This document shows positions 56,258 to 64,000 of a stretch of 64,000 bases of DNA, one piece after another; the stretch's first letter is position 1; every line of letters begins with the position of its first letter. The notes beneath the pieces are model-generated. The model was not told where the DNA came from. It made no database searches and saw only the letters and a list, made by a program, of their open reading frames with translations. The DNA is from an uncultured Lachnoclostridium sp. (GTDB lineage Bacteria > Bacillota > Clostridia > Lachnospirales > Lachnospiraceae), in assembly GCA_944381625.1 (NCBI GenBank), contig CALWLW010000002.1, positions 1 through 64,000 of the forward strand, given 5' to 3'. Both the position numbers and the translations under genes were made by a program.

Positions 56258-59200
56258 ATGAAGAAAAAGAAGAAAGCGCTGGCAGGCGCGGTCCTGCTGC
56301 TGAAAAGCGGCTGGGGGAGATCGCTTCTGCTGGCCGCGGCAATCATACTGGCGCTGGCCGGTGCGGCCATGCTGCGGATGAAAGAGTGGTCACAGATCAC
56401 GGAAGACGGCTATGTGGTGACGGAGGAAGTGGCGGATACGCTGAAAAACGGCATGGAGGACCCGGAGGCGGAGTATGTGGACCTGTACCCGGTCTCGGCC
56501 TGGGACGGGGTGTACAGCAGGCTGGGGAGCCTGTATGTGGGAGAAGACCTGCAGAGATTCCTGCAGGCGTATCCCCAGATTCTGGGAAGCGGCAGCGGCG
56601 TGCGGTTCCTGACGGACAGCATGGAGCTGATCGCGGAGGATATGACCACGCGCCTGTCCACCTATGACGGCCTCCGCATGAATGGGGGCATCACTTTCAA
56701 TGAGGATGGAAGCCAGGCCGATGTGGAGAATTTTGTGCTGGTTGGGCTGCCCAACGGGCTTTATCTCAATGCCCGGAATATGGAACTGTCCTACGCGTCC
56801 GTGAGCACCGTGGTGCCTGCGGACAGCATCGTATATTTTGGCGAGAGCGAGGTGCGCTGTTATGTGCGCCGGGAGTCGGAACTGGTGTATCAGGAGATCG
56901 GGAGCCTTATGGCGGCCAGGATCCGCATCGGCAATCTGGATATGGATTACCGGGATTTCCTGGAGCTTCTGGAGAGCAGCTCCGGTTCCGGCGTGGATGT
57001 ACCCAGGGAAGAACCTGCCCGCTGGGAGGAGATCCAGGCAGTGGAGAGCGTGGTGATCGATTCTCAGGGCGGCACAGGCGGACATACGGAGCAGGGCGGC
57101 CGGGAGGAAGGCGGCGCGGACAGTGAAGACCAGGCGGGAACTCAGGGCAGCGGCTCTGCTTCCTCCGCGTCTCAGGACGGCGCCCAGGCCGGCCAGGGAA
57201 GCCAGGCGGGAGCGTCTCAGGACGGCGCGTCCGCGGGCACGGACGGCAGCGCAGACGGATCTTCCGGCGACGGAGGCTCCGGCAGCGGCTCGGGAGGAAA
57301 CGCGGACGGTACGTCCGGCGACCAGGACTCCAGCCGGCATCCCGAGGGAGGTTCCGGCAGTTCCGGAGAATCCAGTGACGCCGTGGCGGAGCCCGGCGGA
57401 GAGACCGGAGAGGAAGACGGAGATATCGTGGACGGCGGCGAGCTGGATCTGGGGGACCATGTCCCCGAGGTCACGTCCGGGGACTTCCGGGCGGAGGTCT
57501 ATCATATCTACAGCGACGTGACGCTGGACGACGAGTACGGCCAGCTCTATAAACTGACTTATAAATTATACTGGGGCGGGGACCTGCAGACGATCCGCAT
57601 GCGGAAATCCGTGCGCTCCAGCCAGGTGAATGAGGACGGGAAGCTGGATATCGACCTGTCCCTGGTTCCGCCCGGAAGTAAGGTGCGGATCGAGGCTACC
57701 TATACCTATTATGACAGCAACGGCGAGAAGATAGAGAAAGATTTCCTGCCGGAAGGCGGCGTGACGGTGGAGACCATGACGCTGGAGGAAGGCCTGGAGG
57801 CCGGTCTCATCGACCGGATCGGCGTGTCCTTTGACTCCGGCGCTGAGATCGTGCCGCGTCTGACGAACCAGCTGCAGCTCCCGGAACTGAAGCTGGAGGT
57901 ATCGGACATCATGCAGGAATACCTCTACCGGACGGCGGTGCATGCACAGAAACAGGGAACGGACGATTTTCTGGACATTCCGTTCTCCTCCTCCGATCTG
58001 CGGAAGCTGAAACGGGGAGAGGGCGTTTCCTGGGTGTCGGAGAATACCGTGGCCAATACAGATTTCCTGTCCAGCGATACGGTCTTTGACTGCGGAATCC
58101 TGATCCAGGACAAATTCGGCAACAGCCTGCCGCTTAAGCGGCTGGACGGAACCGGGACCGCGGATATGGAAGCGTATCTGAGCGCTGTCGCCGGTACGGC
58201 GAAGAGGGCTCCTTCGGTGACGGTCACGGAGAAACGGGTGACGGATCCGGACGCGGAGACCATCGGTACGAAGCAGCTGACGCTGAAGCTGACCAATCCG
58301 GACGGCGCGCCCCTGCTCACCGAACAGGTGACGACTTCGGAGGGGACCGTGGGACGGAAGCTGTACCTGCGCGTCTTCGCCCTGAAGGCGGGGGAAGAGA
58401 CGCCCATGGCCATCGATATGGTGGCCAACGGACATCTGGACACTTTATATGACGGAACCTTTATTGTCCTGGATCCGGAAGCCATGCAGGAGAGCGGCGG
58501 GCAGGAGCTGGTGATCAACAATCTGCCGGCTGACCGCAGTACCAGCTACAGCTTCCGTATCTACGGCAATTATAACCTGACCCCGGAAAATGATCTGGGG
58601 CTGACCCCGGAGGAGGACGTATGGAACGCCTCCGTGGGAACCTATCAGAGCGCGTCCATGGCCATCACGCGGCTGGGCTACGCCTTTGCCTCCCTGGAAG
58701 CGGAGGCGGCGGATACCACGGCAGTGGTGAGGGGCGGACTGACCAATTCCACAGGAGAGGCGCTCCGGGATCTGTTCACCCGTTTTGAGATCCAGCTTCT
58801 GGAAGGAAATGCCTCCAGCGTACGGGGCGGCGTGGAAAAATACACGGCGCAGCTTCGCAAAGAGGACTTTTATGAGAACGGATCCGCCAGGACATTCCCG
58901 GACAGCGGGACCTATACCCTGTGCAGGGAGAGCGGCAAGTACACAGTGACCGTGCAGGGAACCGCCGGGGAAGAGATCTGGAAGACGCTCTGCTACGGGG
59001 CGCAGCTGACAATCTCTTATGAAAACCTGAATTCGACCCTGTACTACCAGACGAAGCTCAGCGCTTTTGTAGAGCAGGGCTATACCGGACAGGGAACGAT
59101 GGAGCACGATGTGAGCGGCTCCTCCAACACCTGTACCTTCCGTATGCTGAAGCTGACCCCGAAGGTGAGCCGGACGAACTTCTATACAGTGTCGGATTTT

Positions 59201-62200
59201 ATCGAGATCCGCGGACTGCAGATCTACGACAAGGACGGCGTGATCACCGGGACCAGCTCGGACATCAACACGGGAACGTCGGGCAATGTGATCGTGCAGC
59301 TGCAGACCAGGAACGGCAGCGACTGGCAGACGACCCAGAGCCGTGTGGTGAACACCACGGCGGATCCGAACCAGCGTCTGGACAACATCCGTTTCCAGGG
59401 ACTGGGCCGCGATCAGGAATACCGGGTGCGCTTTGTGGCGGTGTCCTATAATACCACCTGGTCGGCCATCAACGAACAGGCTTCCAGAGTGCTGGATGTG
59501 GCGGAGGCGGAATGGACGCTGACCACCGGCACCGGCGTGACCAGCAGCCTGGCGCTTCTGGGCGCTTCGGAGGCGCTGAACCTGGTGGAAGGCAGCGTGG
59601 ACAGCCTGAATCTGATTGAGACGGATCAGGTGCAGAAGGGATACGTTGTCAATCCAGACGGAACGCTTGCGGTCAATTCGGGCTGGTGGACTACCGGGTT
59701 TATCCCGGTGGAGGAAGGGGATATCCTCATGTTCTACCGGGTGAGCCGCACCAATGGCGCGCCCTACCTGGCATTCTATAAGGAGGCTGATGAGGAGAGC
59801 GCGCTGATGCTCACAGGAGGGACCACCTCGGCACGGAGGATCCTGTATACGTCCACTTACGAGAGCAATTATGCGGAAGCCTACGGGACGATGGATTATA
59901 ACCTGATTCCGGTTCCCGAAGGCGCGAAATATATACGTCTGTCCAGCGTCACTAATGTAATTTATCAGGCGGGACCCAATTCCTCCAAACTGCTTTCCCT
60001 GAAACAGATGGGAATGCTGGATGGAAACAGCGGGGAGAGCCTGTTCAACGGCGGCGCGCTCAGCTGGGATAAGGCTGACATAAAGACGGGTTACGCTTTC
60101 AATAAGTCGGGTAAGACGGAGGTGGTCAATGGCAGCTACTCCCTGACCGGAAGGATATCTGTAACGCCGGGAGAGTATTATATGGCTCTGGGCGGCCATC
60201 CCACGAACGCAGGATATGTGGGCTTTTATAATGAAGAGGACGCGGTCATAGATGTGCTGGATAATCTGCACAGCGGCTTCCGCTTCCAGGCGCCGGAAGG
60301 GGCGTCCTATATGCGGCTGGCGGATACGCCCGCCGCGGTGGATGGCTCCAATAAGCTGATTGAACTGACCGTCCGCCATCTGAACAGGAACATGCTGGAT
60401 TCCGGCCAGATCCTGCAGGCGGACGAGGGCGGGAACTTCTATGCCAACGTGCGCGCGGACGTGAGCGATCCCGGCGGGGACCTGAAGGTGAATCCTGCGG
60501 ATCAGAGCTCCGAAGTGCGGAGGTTCGTCATGCGCTGGTACCAGCGGGAGGGCATCGACGGGGCGGATACCTCGGACAAATTAGTCTATGAGGACACGGT
60601 GTCCTTTGACGGGACGTCCTACCGGGGCACGCACCAGAAGGAGCTGGATGGGTACTGCAGCTACTGCGTGACCATCTGGGCAGATCTGTACGGGGAGGAG
60701 ATCCTCCTGTCGGATCTGTATTTCACCACCGAGGAGGTGACGTACAGCATCGCCTGCGACGAGGATCTGGACCTGCTGAATATGTTCCCCTATGGGAAGT
60801 TTACTGTAGTGGAGGACTTTACCACGGCAAGGACCGGCGTGGTAACCAGTAACTTTTACGGCAAGATCGACGGTCAGGGGCATACCATCACCAACGCGGG
60901 GCAGATGTATCTGATCAGCAACCTGAGAGACGGGGCGGAGATCAGCAACCTGATCATCAACTGGGATACGGACCTGAACAGCGGCCTGAGAGACCGTTCG
61001 GCACTGATAAGCGATAATTACGGGACGCTGCGCAATATCATTGTGAGAATCAATCTGTCCGGTGCGTTCCCTAATGTTCAAACTGGTGGAATTGTGCGGA
61101 TGAACCGGCCGTCCGGCCTGATTGAGAATTTCGCGGTGCTCTATGAGAATGACCTGACGGCAAACAGATACTGGGGCGGCATCTGCGGATATAACCAAGG
61201 GACCGTGCAGAACGGTTACGCCTACATATCCTCCAGCGCCCGCGTGAATTTCGCGTCAGCCCAGTATCTGGGCAATTCTGCGAACGTGGTTTATGACAAC
61301 GGCGTCATCGTGGGGCATAACTATGCGGAGGGTACGGTACGGAACGTGTATACGGTGGGCGACATCAATGTGGAAAAGCAGAATACCAATTCTTACACCG
61401 GCAGGAATGGGCTGGCCGTGGGATATAGTCTGGGAACGGTGCAGAACGTGCTGACCCGGGGAGACCGGTACGCGTACACCATCAGCTCCACCACCAACGT
61501 GCAGGGGCCCAGTACGCTCTTTGCTGCATCCGGGGGCATCAGCGTGGGCATGCATGCCGGAAGCTGGAGGGAGGAAGATGTCTACTATATTTCACCTCAG
61601 GGGGCGGTCTATCCCTATACGAACCAGACGGCGGCGGAGGATTCGGACCTGTGGAATGTGGCGGTGATGAGCAATCTGCTCAACGGGGACGGACAGTTCC
61701 AGGTGGAGGAGATGATCCCGTCCGGATACTATCCCAAGATCCTGATGAACGATGTGATGCTGGAGGCGCAGCCGGCGATCCCGCTGCCGTCGGGCGTGGG
61801 CCTGTCGGCGCCGGAGGTGCTGGACGCGCGGCCGGTGGAAGAAGGGACGGATGAGAACGGACAGGACTATGTGATCGCCAGCATCCGGTTCATCAACAAT
61901 CGCCAGCGGCAGATCACCGAACTGGTGCTGGATGGGCTGGACTGCGAGATCCTGAGCCAGCAGATGGGGCAGGATTATTATGAGGTAACAGTGAAGCTGA
62001 CCAATCCTCAATACTGCCACTCTTCCTATGAACTGAAGAGCTTCTCCTACCGGGCCTCCGCCATCGGAGACGCCACCAGGACGGAGAGCTTCGGCGCGGG
62101 CACGCCCAACGGGGAGAAATATCTGGATATTGAGTTCTGGAGGAAGATACGGACTACGGCGGAGTGGAACCGGTACCTGTCCGCGGATCAGATCGACATG

Positions 62201-64000
62201 ATCGGGAATTATGAGATAGCCGCGGATCTGGATTTTGCCGGCATGAGCGGAAGCCAGACGGCGGAGCTTGGCCGGAAGAACCTGGGCGGAGGGGAATATC
62301 AGGCATTTTCCGGAGCGGTCCGCGGAGCTCAGGTGTCGGACGGAGCCGGCGGCACCCGCCCGGCGTCCATCCGGAACTACCCGGCGGAGAAGGGCTATGT
62401 GATCGAGAGCATGGACGGCGGCCGGGTGGAGAATCTGCTGGTGGAGAACATCAGTTTTGAAGGCGCGCCTGCCGCTCAGGCCAGCAGAGGCTTTCTGGCT
62501 CAGGCTTCCGGCAGTGAACTGAGTCACGTGCGCATGGAAGGCGTATCCATGCCGGGCGCGGCGGGCAGTGCGGGAGCGCTGGCGGGAACGCTTACGGAGT
62601 GTACGGTGGAATACTGCTCTGCATCTGATGTGGAGATGGAATCCGCGGATTCGGAGCAGGGCGGAACCCTGATTCTGGGAGGCCTGCTGGGCAGTGCGGA
62701 GAGAAGCACCGTTCAGCGCTGCTTCGTGTCCGGCCTGACGATGACGGCCAGGGCAGGCTCTGCCGCCGGCGGAATCGGCGGCCTGGCGGGCTGTCTCACC
62801 GGCAACGGCGGGAAGCTCCAGGAGTGCTACGCGCAGGGGTCGATCGACAGCAGCTTCAGCGGCACCGGCGGCCTGGTGGGCATCGGCGGCAACAATATCA
62901 GTCAGGTGTGGACGGACGTGTCCGTGCGGTCTTCCGCCAGCGGCATCGGCGGCATCCTGGGAAGTGCGGAGAGTTCGCTGTCCCTGAAGAGCGCGTTTGC
63001 GGCCGGGGAAGTATATTCCCAGACCGGTTCTCTGGACAATGTGGGCCGGCTCTACGGAAATGAGCTGGGCAGCGCGGTGGTAACCGCCAGCCGGGTCTAT
63101 GCGTATGAAGGACAGCTGATGAATGGACAGTCGGTAACTGACCGGCTGGACGCCCTGGCCCTTCTGGCCAGCGAGGACCTGTCCGGCAGCAGTGTGAGGG
63201 CCGGCTGGAGCCGCAGGCTGGGACTGGGCAGCGGCTGGCAGATCCAGGGGGCGGATTCACCGGAGGAGACGCCGGGGATGCTGCCCTGGCTCCTGGATGA
63301 AGACGGAGCGACCCCGCTTCCGGGCCAGAGCGTGACGATTCTCAGGGATCTGTCCCTGGAACTGAATCCGGTTGGATATGTGATTCAATCCGGAGGAGAG
63401 TATCCATACAAACTGTACGTATCCTTTGTACAGCCCATTGCGGACACTTTATATGAATACGGCAGCACGGTGATAGAGGGAATGGAAGCGGCAGATCCGT
63501 CGGATGCCTATCCCCTGAAGCTGAACACCCAGACATCAGTGGCCGACGGCACGGTGACCACAAGCTTTGAACTGTATACCAGGCTGAACAGCTATCAGGA
63601 CAATTACCGGGTGACGGTGCAGGTGAAGAGGGCGGACGGCAGCGTACAGAGTCTGAGCGGCGTACTGCAGTTTGCCGAGGAGGATGTTCCTTATCTGGAA
63701 ATCAGTAATATAGATGAGTGGAAACACTATCTGGGCAGCGGCTCCGGGGAACTGGGGCTTGGCCAGTCGTATCAGAATATTGCCATCACCGGCACAGTGG
63801 ACTTCAGCAGCCTTAGCAATGCGGAGCTGTCCGGTTATCTGAGCATCCGCGCCGGAAAGCTGAAGGGAGCAGGATCAGAGGCTGATCCTGCCATGCTGAC
63901 AGGGCTGGACTATACGGCCAGGAAGAGTGGAGAGGCGGTCTTTTCCGATATTACGGGAGCTGCTTCAGACATTACATTTAAAAATATGAAACTGGATGTC
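56258..64000 (+). CDS. Giant surface protein 5, incomplete at the window end (rotary cluster)
   Basis: Type II membrane protein; 2581 codons are open without a stop to the window edge, so the C-terminus is not seen. A Lys-rich start, one helix (about 20-40) and EDGYVVTEE lead to a first domain as in the other members. A Gly-Ser-Asp-Gln linker (about 268-398) replaces the collagen triplets. Many beta modules follow. From about residue 1500 GLUG-like motifs appear (GGICGYNQGTVQNGYA near 1638; GGLLG, GGIGGLAG and GGLVGIGG near 2140-2210), suggesting right-handed beta-helix parts. GAGGTGA precedes ATG 56258. It could be the distal, adhesive or sensing part of the machine. Confidence 0.8.
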   Translation, partial: MKKKKKALAGAVLLLKSGWGRSLLLAAAIILALAGAAMLRMKEWSQITEDGYVVTEEVADTLKNGMEDPEAEYVDLYPVSAWDGVYSRLGSLYVGEDLQRFLQAYPQILGSGSGVRFLTDSMELIAEDMTTRLSTYDGLRMNGGITFNEDGSQADVENFVLVGLPNGLYLNARNMELSYASVSTVVPADSIVYFGESEVRCYVRRESELVYQEIGSLMAARIRIGNLDMDYRDFLELLESSSGSGVDVPREEPARWEEIQAVESVVIDSQGGTGGHTEQGGREEGGADSEDQAGTQGSGSASSASQDGAQAGQGSQAGASQDGASAGTDGSADGSSGDGGSGSGSGGNADGTSGDQDSSRHPEGGSGSSGESSDAVAEPGGETGEEDGDIVDGGELDLGDHVPEVTSGDFRAEVYHIYSDVTLDDEYGQLYKLTYKLYWGGDLQTIRMRKSVRSSQVNEDGKLDIDLSLVPPGSKVRIEATYTYYDSNGEKIEKDFLPEGGVTVETMTLEEGLEAGLIDRIGVSFDSGAEIVPRLTNQLQLPELKLEVSDIMQEYLYRTAVHAQKQGTDDFLDIPFSSSDLRKLKRGEGVSWVSENTVANTDFLSSDTVFDCGILIQDKFGNSLPLKRLDGTGTADMEAYLSAVAGTAKRAPSVTVTEKRVTDPDAETIGTKQLTLKLTNPDGAPLLTEQVTTSEGTVGRKLYLRVFALKAGEETPMAIDMVANGHLDTLYDGTFIVLDPEAMQESGGQELVINNLPADRSTSYSFRIYGNYNLTPENDLGLTPEEDVWNASVGTYQSASMAITRLGYAFASLEAEAADTTAVVRGGLTNSTGEALRDLFTRFEIQLLEGNASSVRGGVEKYTAQLRKEDFYENGSARTFPDSGTYTLCRESGKYTVTVQGTAGEEIWKTLCYGAQLTISYENLNSTLYYQTKLSAFVEQGYTGQGTMEHDVSGSSNTCTFRMLKLTPKVSRTNFYTVSDFIEIRGLQIYDKDGVITGTSSDINTGTSGNVIVQLQTRNGSDWQTTQSRVVNTTADPNQRLDNIRFQGLGRDQEYRVRFVAVSYNTTWSAINEQASRVLDVAEAEWTLTTGTGVTSSLALLGASEALNLVEGSVDSLNLIETDQVQKGYVVNPDGTLAVNSGWWTTGFIPVEEGDILMFYRVSRTNGAPYLAFYKEADEESALMLTGGTTSARRILYTSTYESNYAEAYGTMDYNLIPVPEGAKYIRLSSVTNVIYQAGPNSSKLLSLKQMGMLDGNSGESLFNGGALSWDKADIKTGYAFNKSGKTEVVNGSYSLTGRISVTPGEYYMALGGHPTNAGYVGFYNEEDAVIDVLDNLHSGFRFQAPEGASYMRLADTPAAVDGSNKLIELTVRHLNRNMLDSGQILQADEGGNFYANVRADVSDPGGDLKVNPADQSSEVRRFVMRWYQREGIDGADTSDKLVYEDTVSFDGTSYRGTHQKELDGYCSYCVTIWADLYGEEILLSDLYFTTEEVTYSIACDEDLDLLNMFPYGKFTVVEDFTTARTGVVTSNFYGKIDGQGHTITNAGQMYLISNLRDGAEISNLIINWDTDLNSGLRDRSALISDNYGTLRNIIVRINLSGAFPNVQTGGIVRMNRPSGLIENFAVLYENDLTANRYWGGICGYNQGTVQNGYAYISSSARVNFASAQYLGNSANVVYDNGVIVGHNYAEGTVRNVYTVGDINVEKQNTNSYTGRNGLAVGYSLGTVQNVLTRGDRYAYTISSTTNVQGPSTLFAASGGISVGMHAGSWREEDVYYISPQGAVYPYTNQTAAEDSDLWNVAVMSNLLNGDGQFQVEEMIPSGYYPKILMNDVMLEAQPAIPLPSGVGLSAPEVLDARPVEEGTDENGQDYVIASIRFINNRQRQITELVLDGLDCEILSQQMGQDYYEVTVKLTNPQYCHSSYELKSFSYRASAIGDATRTESFGAGTPNGEKYLDIEFWRKIRTTAEWNRYLSADQIDMIGNYEIAADLDFAGMSGSQTAELGRKNLGGGEYQAFSGAVRGAQVSDGAGGTRPASIRNYPAEKGYVIESMDGGRVENLLVENISFEGAPAAQASRGFLAQASGSELSHVRMEGVSMPGAAGSAGALAGTLTECTVEYCSASDVEMESADSEQGGTLILGGLLGSAERSTVQRCFVSGLTMTARAGSAAGGIGGLAGCLTGNGGKLQECYAQGSIDSSFSGTGGLVGIGGNNISQVWTDVSVRSSASGIGGILGSAESSLSLKSAFAAGEVYSQTGSLDNVGRLYGNELGSAVVTASRVYAYEGQLMNGQSVTDRLDALALLASEDLSGSSVRAGWSRRLGLGSGWQIQGADSPEETPGMLPWLLDEDGATPLPGQSVTILRDLSLELNPVGYVIQSGGEYPYKLYVSFVQPIADTLYEYGSTVIEGMEAADPSDAYPLKLNTQTSVADGTVTTSFELYTRLNSYQDNYRVTVQVKRADGSVQSLSGVLQFAEEDVPYLEISNIDEWKHYLGSGSGELGLGQSYQNIAITGTVDFSSLSNAELSGYLSIRAGKLKGAGSEADPAMLTGLDYTARKSGEAVFSDITGAASDITFKNMKLDV

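Overview
The window looks like chromosomal DNA of a Gram-positive anaerobe of the Clostridia, most probably a Lachnospiraceae gut bacterium. Evidence: GC-rich genes with strong AGGAGG ribosome binding sites, TTGACA/TATAAT promoters at 16-18 bp spacing, LL-diaminopimelate aminotransferase (dapL), DUF1846, an uvrC-hprK-ROK glucokinase block, and a TetM-like GTPase fused to a YacP/Rae1 nuclease. The family assignment is inference. No rRNA, tRNA or CRISPR array was seen.

Layout. 1-2100: azlCD branched-chain amino acid exporter, a lone Hpt protein and a 54-residue small protein. 2190-5418: a STAND ATPase with helical repeats and a YhcG-type PD-(D/E)XK nuclease, with a short remnant of a TetM-like gene between them. 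5562-22475: mostly housekeeping and stress genes (TetM-Rae1 fusion, YkgJ, dapL, HAD phosphatase, lipoprotein serpin, Fe-S protein, yaaA, AlbA_2-type regulator, three zinc-ribbon membrane proteins, alaX, nucleotidyltransferase, GNAT). 22572-26846: an unrecognised cassette of a membrane protein, a tandem alpha/beta-barrel-like protein, a putative HExxH metalloprotease and a 65-residue protein with its own promoter. 26944-36288: pyrG, DUF1846, ftsH, uvrC, hprK, glcK. 36459-38367: an AT-richer AAA ATPase plus RloB pair resembling AbiL/RloAB phage defence, behind a perfect palindrome over its -35 box.

38651-64000 (runs off the end): the most unusual part. Twelve closely packed co-directional genes join a degenerate F-type rotary ATPase to very large membrane-anchored surface proteins. 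The order c, b(-delta?), alpha, gamma, beta, epsilon matches a canonical atp operon, and the beta catalytic residues and alpha arginine finger are intact. However, the c-like protein has Thr where the ion-binding carboxylate should be, no recognisable a subunit is present, and epsilon lacks its C-terminal domain. Flanking genes encode five type II membrane proteins (793, 2300, 720, 240 and more than 2581 residues). Each has a short cytoplasmic N-terminus, one membrane helix and, as judged by eye, a related first extracellular domain. The first three carry exactly 17 consecutive Gly-X-Y or Gly-Gly-X triplets at the same place, which suggests a heterotrimeric collagen-like stalk. I infer an ATP-driven, non-ion-pumping rotary or conformational motor coupled to an extracellular appendage; I know of no description of it in this lineage. 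The closest known idea is the F1-like X0 ATPases of mycoplasmas.
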